Below, piece after piece: positions 58,478 through 64,000 of a stretch of DNA of 64,000 nucleotides. Location of the stretch: contig JACQUZ010000166.1 of NCBI GenBank assembly GCA_016210055.1, positions 55,283 through 119,282 on the forward strand. The letters run 5' to 3'. The stretch is from Deltaproteobacteria bacterium. GTDB taxonomy: Bacteria; Myxococcota_A; Polyangia; Haliangiales; SHYZ01. Made by a program: the position numbers and the translations under genes. Below the pieces are notes generated by a model. That model had not been told where the DNA came from. It saw only the letters and a list, made by a program, of their open reading frames with translations, and did no database searches. Numbering within the stretch: position 1 is the first letter of the stretch; each line of letters starts with the position of its first letter.

Positions 58478-61400
58478 CGGGTTGTTATGCACCCATGCCC
58501 CGGCATCCCCAACGAAGTACGTGTGGAAGCCCTCGATCTCGAAGTTGTAGACGGTGATGCGATCCTGCTGGAGGTACACCCCGGAGATCCGCAGCCACCC
58601 GGAATGCAGTGAATAGACCAGGTCCTCTGTGCTGAGGTTCCCGGCGCTGACCCATCCGCGCTCCGTGTAGAACGGATGGTCGTGCGTGGCCTGGATACGG
58701 CTCACGCTTCCCTCGGCATCCTCGGTGGTCACAATCACGGTCGGAGCGTTCTCCGTCACCGTGACTTGCCTGACGGGCATGTAGCCCTCTTGGCCGGTCT
58801 CCTCGTCGCGAGCCCAGACTAGCGTGCCGGGCTCGATGCGCTCGATCGGAACCAAGCCGTGCGCCGTGTGCACCAAGGTGCCTGCGGCGAAGCAGCCGAC
58901 CTTTGCCGGGATGTCATCAAGCCGCTTCGTGAACCGGGCGGCGTCGCCCACTCGGTCGAGCGCCTTGGCGGCAGCCGCTCCCGTAAGCGCACCCACGACC
59001 TCGAAGGCCACGGTCCCCCATGCCTCTGGATCGCCCGTGGCAAGAGCGTTGCCGAAACCGATGGCCGCCTCCTTGAGCGCCGCGGCGGTCTCCAAGGGAT
59101 GGCTGACCGCATTATAGATGCCTTGGGCAGTGTCCACCGGATTCGCAATCATCTGTAGGATGCCCACGACGGTCGACGCCAGGTTGTCAATGAAGCTCCC
59201 TGTGAAACGCGCCATCCAGGCGATTGCAGGCGAGAGCGGGATGTTGGAGCCCTGCGCGCCTCCCGCGTCGGCAATCGCAGCGGCCTGCGCGCCCTGGCTG
59301 GCCCCCACTGCCTGGGTGCCGTCGGTACTCTGGGCCTTTCCATAGACGGCGAAGAATGTCTTGCCGTCATGGGTGTAGTGGCCAATATAGGTGAAGCCCT
59401 TGTACTGGTAAACATCCGGGGCTTTAGCGTCGAAGTGCGAGTATGTGCCCTCCTCGTCTGGAGGGATTCGCTCAAGCCCAGGGCCGGGCGGTTGGGCCCT
59501 TGTAACCTCGTCGCCGTCAAAGCCGGTCGGGTCACCCATGTTGATCGGGTCGTTTCCGGCAAAGGCATAGGGGTTCATCCGGGAGGCGCTCCGCGGAATG
59601 ATGAGCGGATCGCGCTGCAAGAACCTCCGAAGCCTGGCGTCATAGAGCCGCGGCCCGAGTTGCGTTACGCCGAAATCCCGCAATGAATCGCCGAAGTTCC
59701 AGAGCTCTTTGGTGTACTTGATTTCGCCGGGCTTTCCGGTGTCACGCAGGATGCCGCCGAACGCGTCGTACTCCACCTCCTGGACAATCATTCCCTTCTC
59801 ATCGGTGAAGTACCGTCCGCCGCGACCGTCGTCGTGCTGGTAAAGAATGACGGCATTCGGACCGCTGCCGCGGCGGCGCGCGATGATTCCCATCGGGCCG
59901 GGGATCTTGCGCTCGACGACGTCTACGGTAGCGCCGTCCTTCGTAAGCCGCGACTGCTCGATTAGCGCGCCGTAACGCCGGTCGCTCCGGTTGTCACCCT
60001 CCGTCGAGCCGGTTACTTGGAGCTCGGCGATATCGCCGAAGGCGTCGTATGAGAATCGCGCGAGTGCCGATCCCTTGGTGATGCTGAGCACGTTGCCGGC
60101 GAGATCGTATGTGAAGCTGCGGGCGACTTCGTCCGCAGCATCGGCGACGATCGTGTTTCCATGCTCGTCGTACAAATGGTCGCAGGCACTCGGGCTGGGC
60201 TCCCTGAGTGGGTTCCAGGCCTGGCAAAGCCTATCGGGATCGAGCGGATCGAAGCTGAACGCGAGATCGTTCGATCCCGCCAGGTCGTCTACCTTGGTGA
60301 GGTTGCCGAGCCCATCGTAATAGAATTGCTCGTCGTGAATCGCGTTGACACCGTCCGTGATTCGAGAGCGTTCCAGGCGGTTGAGCTTGTCATAGGTATA
60401 CGTGTGAACGCGGGTCTGGAAGGTGGCTCCCTCCCAGTACGACTCCTCGCGCTGACCTAGAAGGCGCCCCTCTCCGTCGAGCCCGGTGTACGTTCGGAGT
60501 CGCTGGCCGTTAATTGCCACGAGGTTGTCGGTTTGAAGCTCGCGGCGCCGGTCCGGTCGATAGGTCCACGACCGCGTGACGTCATTGCCGTAAAGGACGT
60601 CTCGATAGCGTCCATAGTCGTCCATGATGCTCGCACTGAAGACGAGCGACCGGCTCTGCGCCTGACCTACATCGTCGAGCCAGTAGACGTGGCGAAGCCG
60701 GTGGGCCGAGTCGTACTCGTAGGTGATTGCCTCGGTAGTTGATGCATCGGGCAGGTCAAACTCGATTCCCTGGAGGGTTCCGTGCGGCGTGAATCTGCGG
60801 TGTTCGGTGAACGGGATCTGATGAACCTCACCCACGTGCGTCACCGTCGTGGTGTGCCCTGCTCGGTCGTAGCTGAAGTACGTCGCCCGGTTGGCGTTCT
60901 GTGCCCAGGACAGGCGTCCGAGGAGGTTGGGCACCGAGCTCTGGTGCGGCGAGTCGGATCTGAAATCGTAATAGAAGTTCGACGTGGCCTCCTCACTCAC
61001 AACGCCATCGATCGCCTGCATCTGCTTCGTCAGGCGTCCAAAGCCGTCGTACTCACTGACCACGCTCTTGCGCTTGCCCGAGGAGCTGTCCCACCAATGG
61101 GCCCGTTGGATGTTGCCCAGGGAGTCATACTCGAAGTACTTTTTCGGCTGGCCTGGCTCCCAAGCGTTCACCACGCGTCCAAGCGAATCATTTTCGAACC
61201 ACCAAGAGACGGCCGTGCCGCGATCGGGATCGCGAATGACTCTGGACAAGAAGCCAAGGCGGTCGTAGTCAAAGTGGACGTTGTTGATGGAACGGCCATT
61301 CTCGAGACGCCTCTTCGCAAGGAGCTGACCGACCGCGCTGTGATAAACGGCGTCTTCCAGGTCGTACCTCGGATCGCCCGAGAGGTTCTCGTTTGGCCCG

Positions 61401-64000
61401 CGACGCTTCGAGACGAGCATGCCCTGTGCGTACTCGTAGGTGAAGCACGTTGGGTAGCGATCCTCGGCCGGCGAAGTCCACCGTGTCGCGTACCCCAGCA
61501 CGCCTTGAGCCTTGATGGCACAGAACAGGCGACCGTCAGGCTGGTAGCGGAATGTGGTTCCGTAGCGCGTGGACGACTTGTCGAGCCACTGAAACGGCTC
61601 GGCGTGGAATGTGACGCGGCCTAACGCGTCCCTTTCGACATACTGACTGACCACGGTCCGATTGCCGTAGTCGGAGCCGAGGTAGCTCTCGATGAAGCGG
61701 AGGCGGCCCAGCTCATCGTAATAGGACTTGCTCTCCGAGGACCGTCGATCCGTGCTACCTGCAGGCGTCCACTCCTCGAAATTCCGCCTGACGACGAAAC
61801 GTCCAGCCAAATCCGACGGGAGATCGCCATAGGAGACCTCGCTGAGGAGGTATTCCTGCCCGTCGTCGTGCACGACACTCGTTTGGGTGAGGCGGCCTAG
61901 CTCATCGTAGCTGGCCTTGTGGGTCGCCCCATTCGGGCTTGTGACCGAGAGCAGGTTTCCTGTTATCGGGTCGGGCTCGTACAAGGTCGTGAAGCTCTTG
62001 TCGTCCGCTGTTAGCGTGCGCGCCCTGATCGTGGTCGCGAACTCACGGTCCCAAATTAGCGATTCGGTGCTTTCTACGGTGCCGCGTTCCGTCCGGTTAT
62101 AGGTAGCTGTGCTGAGCGGGCTGCCGTACGAATTTCGGTAAATCACCGCGACAGTATCGTCGGCAATCCAGCTCTGGTTTTGGTAGACCGATTGAATGAC
62201 GTGGCTGCGCAAGCCGGTGTCGGCCCTGCCTTCATCCAAGTGGTCGTACCTATACCTGGTCCCGGCAAGCCTAGCGCCGGTTTGGCAATCGAGAACAACC
62301 TCGCTCGCGAGTGCGTCCAGGACGAGCAGTTCGTTCCGGCTTGACGAGGCGTAGGCGTAGCGGATGCAGGTGTCGTCGCCCGGTCGGTTCAAGTCGTTTT
62401 TGTGCTGCACGAAAAGCACACGGCCATGGGAATCAACGTCGTGAACGATCGAATGCGTCTGGATCGAGTCCTGGGCGGCAACGCCGAGCGTTGGCTTCTT
62501 GGCTCCCTCCCACGCGAAACTCTCTTTCGCGTATGCGACGAGCCGGCTTCTCCGACAGAGATCAAAGCCCTGCCCGGTCGGCCCCGCGCCGCTGTTGTCG
62601 CTGCAGTCCCAGTCTCCCGACGCAACCGCTTGCGTCATCGGCATGACATTCCACTTGGTCGCCGATCCTCGATGCGTCCGGGAGTCCGTGGCGGCTTCGT
62701 AGGTCAAAGCTACTCGCGGATTGGTGGAGAGGAAGACGCCGTCAAGTACGTGGCTCTCGCGCACCCTTCCGACGAGGGCGATGCGCTCAGCGGCCGTGGC
62801 AACCTCGTTCAGGCGCACGCGATCCTCGATCTCCATCGTGCCGAGGATCCCTACTTGGCCACCAGCCCACCAAATTCCCTGTTCGAGGCCTCGCAGCGTC
62901 ACCACACGCCCGTAACCCAGGAACGCCCAGCGGTCGACGCGCGGCAAGTATCCATACTGGGGGTAGGCGTAGGCGTACCGCACGGGCGCCATCGAGGCCC
63001 CCAGCCCCCTAGTCGCTACTTCTTCGACGGAAGTGACGACGATCTCCGCCATGGGGACCTGGTGGGGGGTGCTCGTGTCCTCCTTCGCATTGCCCCAGCG
63101 GATGCGCGTTTCACCGCCATAACCATTATCCAGGCTCACGAGCCGTCCGGAGTCGTGCGCCCCGATGCCGCTCGTGCCGTCGATCTTGAGAACGTGGATC
63201 TTGGTGAAGTCGTCAGAGACTCGGAGCGCCTCGGGCCTTCCATCGCCATCGAGATCAGCCATCGTGGCAAGGAGCAGGGTATCTCGAATGCGCGTCGAGA
63301 CACCGTAGGGCTCGCAAGGTTTGCGCGTCAAGCTAAGCTGGAACTGCGCCGTCCCGGTGTCGAGGCGCACGGGCGGCGCGAATCCCGTTCCCGTTCCTGG
63401 CAGAACCCACCAAGCGGGTGTCCTCTCGGAGGAGTTCACGGCAACGCCGCGCAGCCGTATCTTGGCGATTTCCAGCTCGTGGGGAAGGCCACGGTAAACG
63501 TAGTCGGCTACCCCGTCGCCCGTGACGTCGAGCAGGCCCGCCTCCTGGATGGAATCCACGGACGTAGCGATGCTCGCACCGCACGACGGAGGGTCCCGGT
63601 TGACGGTCGGCGGACCGGGTAACAGGTAGGAACGGTCGATCGTGAAGTCTCCCGGAAGCCCGGTTCCGAGATAGACGCGCGATCGCGAAAGGTCCCCCGC
63701 TTTGTGCCAGCCGATCGTGTCACGGTTGTCTTCGTCCACAAAGTCGACGAAGCCATCCCCGTTTGCGTCGAGGAAACCGCAGGACAAGATCGAGACTGGG
63801 TTGTGGAAGTTGTGGTATAGGAGGCGGGTCTGCTCCACGCCGCACGTGGTGGTGTGAAGCCGGACCGAGGCGCCCGCGAATGGGGCGGACCCGCCTCTGC
63901 TGTATATGACCCGAACCTCGCGGGCACGCTTTCGCTGTGGGCTTAGCGGGGCAGAGAACACGAAATCGGGCAACGCATCGCCGTTGACGTCGATTAGCAC
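58154..64000 (-). CDS. RHS/SpvB-type protein with Hint and GIY-YIG-like C-terminal toxin (5' truncated)
   Basis: About 1,948 residues are visible; the start lies past the right edge. The N-terminal part has FG-GAP/SpvB-like repeats (D-x-N-G-D-x-x-x-D-F) and a propeller-like region. The middle has many YD repeats and the RHS core end L-Y-D-A-R-L-R-R-F-L-Q-R-D-P. A hydrophobic linker then leads to a Hint domain (about 58478-58897; G-C-F-A-A-G-T-L-V, T-H-D-H-P-F, closing W-V-H-N-N). The last 107 residues look like a GIY-YIG nuclease (V-Y...Y-V-G, R-F-E-A-R, E-E-D-W-I). This is the plan of a contact-delivered polymorphic toxin. Confidence 0.9.
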   Translation of the reverse strand: MLIDVNGDALPDFVFSAPLSPQRKRAREVRVIYSRGGSAPFAGASVRLHTTTCGVEQTRLLYHNFHNPVSILSCGFLDANGDGFVDFVDEDNRDTIGWHKAGDLSRSRVYLGTGLPGDFTIDRSYLLPGPPTVNRDPPSCGASIATSVDSIQEAGLLDVTGDGVADYVYRGLPHELEIAKIRLRGVAVNSSERTPAWWVLPGTGTGFAPPVRLDTGTAQFQLSLTRKPCEPYGVSTRIRDTLLLATMADLDGDGRPEALRVSDDFTKIHVLKIDGTSGIGAHDSGRLVSLDNGYGGETRIRWGNAKEDTSTPHQVPMAEIVVTSVEEVATRGLGASMAPVRYAYAYPQYGYLPRVDRWAFLGYGRVVTLRGLEQGIWWAGGQVGILGTMEIEDRVRLNEVATAAERIALVGRVRESHVLDGVFLSTNPRVALTYEAATDSRTHRGSATKWNVMPMTQAVASGDWDCSDNSGAGPTGQGFDLCRRSRLVAYAKESFAWEGAKKPTLGVAAQDSIQTHSIVHDVDSHGRVLFVQHKNDLNRPGDDTCIRYAYASSSRNELLVLDALASEVVLDCQTGARLAGTRYRYDHLDEGRADTGLRSHVIQSVYQNQSWIADDTVAVIYRNSYGSPLSTATYNRTERGTVESTESLIWDREFATTIRARTLTADDKSFTTLYEPDPITGNLLSVTSPNGATHKASYDELGRLTQTSVVHDDGQEYLLSEVSYGDLPSDLAGRFVVRRNFEEWTPAGSTDRRSSESKSYYDELGRLRFIESYLGSDYGNRTVVSQYVERDALGRVTFHAEPFQWLDKSSTRYGTTFRYQPDGRLFCAIKAQGVLGYATRWTSPAEDRYPTCFTYEYAQGMLVSKRRGPNENLSGDPRYDLEDAVYHSAVGQLLAKRRLENGRSINNVHFDYDRLGFLSRVIRDPDRGTAVSWWFENDSLGRVVNAWEPGQPKKYFEYDSLGNIQRAHWWDSSSGKRKSVVSEYDGFGRLTKQMQAIDGVVSEEATSNFYYDFRSDSPHQSSVPNLLGRLSWAQNANRATYFSYDRAGHTTTVTHVGEVHQIPFTEHRRFTPHGTLQGIEFDLPDASTTEAITYEYDSAHRLRHVYWLDDVGQAQSRSLVFSASIMDDYGRYRDVLYGNDVTRSWTYRPDRRRELQTDNLVAINGQRLRTYTGLDGEGRLLGQREESYWEGATFQTRVHTYTYDKLNRLERSRITDGVNAIHDEQFYYDGLGNLTKVDDLAGSNDLAFSFDPLDPDRLCQAWNPLREPSPSACDHLYDEHGNTIVADAADEVARSFTYDLAGNVLSITKGSALARFSYDAFGDIAELQVTGSTEGDNRSDRRYGALIEQSRLTKDGATVDVVERKIPGPMGIIARRRGSGPNAVILYQHDDGRGGRYFTDEKGMIVQEVEYDAFGGILRDTGKPGEIKYTKELWNFGDSLRDFGVTQLGPRLYDARLRRFLQRDPLIIPRSASRMNPYAFAGNDPINMGDPTGFDGDEVTRAQPPGPGLERIPPDEEGTYSHFDAKAPDVYQYKGFTYIGHYTHDGKTFFAVYGKAQSTDGTQAVGASQGAQAAAIADAGGAQGSNIPLSPAIAWMARFTGSFIDNLASTVVGILQMIANPVDTAQGIYNAVSHPLETAAALKEAAIGFGNALATGDPEAWGTVAFEVVGALTGAAAAKALDRVGDAARFTKRLDDIPAKVGCFAAGTLVHTAHGLVPIERIEPGTLVWARDEETGQEGYMPVRQVTVTENAPTVIVTTEDAEGSVSRIQATHDHPFYTERGWVSAGNLSTEDLVYSLHSGWLRISGVYLQQDRITVYNFEIEGFHTYFVGDAGAWVHNNPCARGLGRDTVYLRKNVATGEEYVGQAKAGRFEARQAEHAASHPGETFEYHVLEEVDPSTGRSLDVAEEDWIRAGGGPKRFGGPLANERYQMSDKAYQTAGGTIRKPQ
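58478..58897 (-). other. Hint (intein-like) autoprocessing domain
   Basis: This segment starts with G-C-F-A-A-G-T-L-V, continues with an internal block T-H-D-H-P-F-Y, and ends in G-A-W-V-H-N-N-P. It has the features of Hint domains that release the toxin from the RHS shell. Confidence 0.8.

Noticed and set aside
62402..63622. 406-codon open frame opposite the RHS gene
   Set aside because: The minus strand encodes FG-GAP and RHS repeats; the antisense frame is Arg/Gly/Ala-rich and motif-free.

Overview
The window is GC-rich, gene-dense DNA with almost no long intergenic space: the largest gaps are about 275 bp. Its content fits a predatory or soil deltaproteobacterium-type genome, most likely a myxobacterium (Myxococcota, Polyangia-like). 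This is inferred from the many secreted Cys-rich lipoproteins, a PilZ protein of the myxobacterial type, DUF4388 and Ser/Thr kinase genes, a short RdgC-like protein, a regulatory PTS and a giant RHS protein. No rRNA, tRNA, CRISPR array or insertion sequence was recognised.

Layout. 1-9.5 kb: the 3' part of a giant fibronectin-III/discoidin adhesin-like protein, a GH18 chitinase lipoprotein, a type III polyketide synthase coupled to an ICMT-type methyltransferase, DAHP synthase and a secreted lipoprotein. 9.5-20.8 kb: a signalling region with DUF4388, a TlpA thioredoxin, two stand-alone receiver proteins, a six-TM chemoreceptor-like protein, a degenerate histidine kinase, a metallopeptidase/TolB-propeller/outer-membrane-barrel protein, two acetyltransferase or hydrolase genes and an eight-cysteine lipoprotein. 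20.8-30 kb: a classic minus-strand block read pyrG, rpoN, hpf, ptsN, hprK, rapZ, EIIA-Man, ptsH, ptsI. It forms a complete phosphorylation relay with HPr kinase, two EIIA outputs and no sugar permease. 30-33 kb: an RdgC-like gene trio and accC. 33-38 kb: a PilZ-TM-PEGA protein, a large secreted alpha/beta hydrolase and peptide deformylase. 38-47 kb: central metabolism (fused aconitase-family hydro-lyase, sucB, sucA, aroC) and an RtcB RNA ligase behind a lipoprotein. 47-56 kb: Cys-rich lipoproteins, one with a phospholipase A2-like motif, then a redox cluster of two PQQ-type sugar dehydrogenases flanking a diheme cytochrome, a GNAT-like protein and a Tat-exported DUF362 protein. 56-64 kb: a Ser/Thr kinase, then a probable polymorphic toxin locus. 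The locus is a huge SpvB/RHS protein ending in a Hint domain and a GIY-YIG-like nuclease domain, followed immediately by a DUF4259 gene in the immunity position.

The strongest discovery candidates are the RHS-Hint-GIY-YIG/DUF4259 pair, the secreted PLA2-like protein with CGNG repeats, the sugar dehydrogenase/cytochrome/DUF362 cluster with a CX3CH motif, the PilZ-PEGA fusion, the degenerate kinase beside the chemoreceptor, and discoidin domains nested inside FN3 domains. Functions come from motif recognition by eye; no database search was run.
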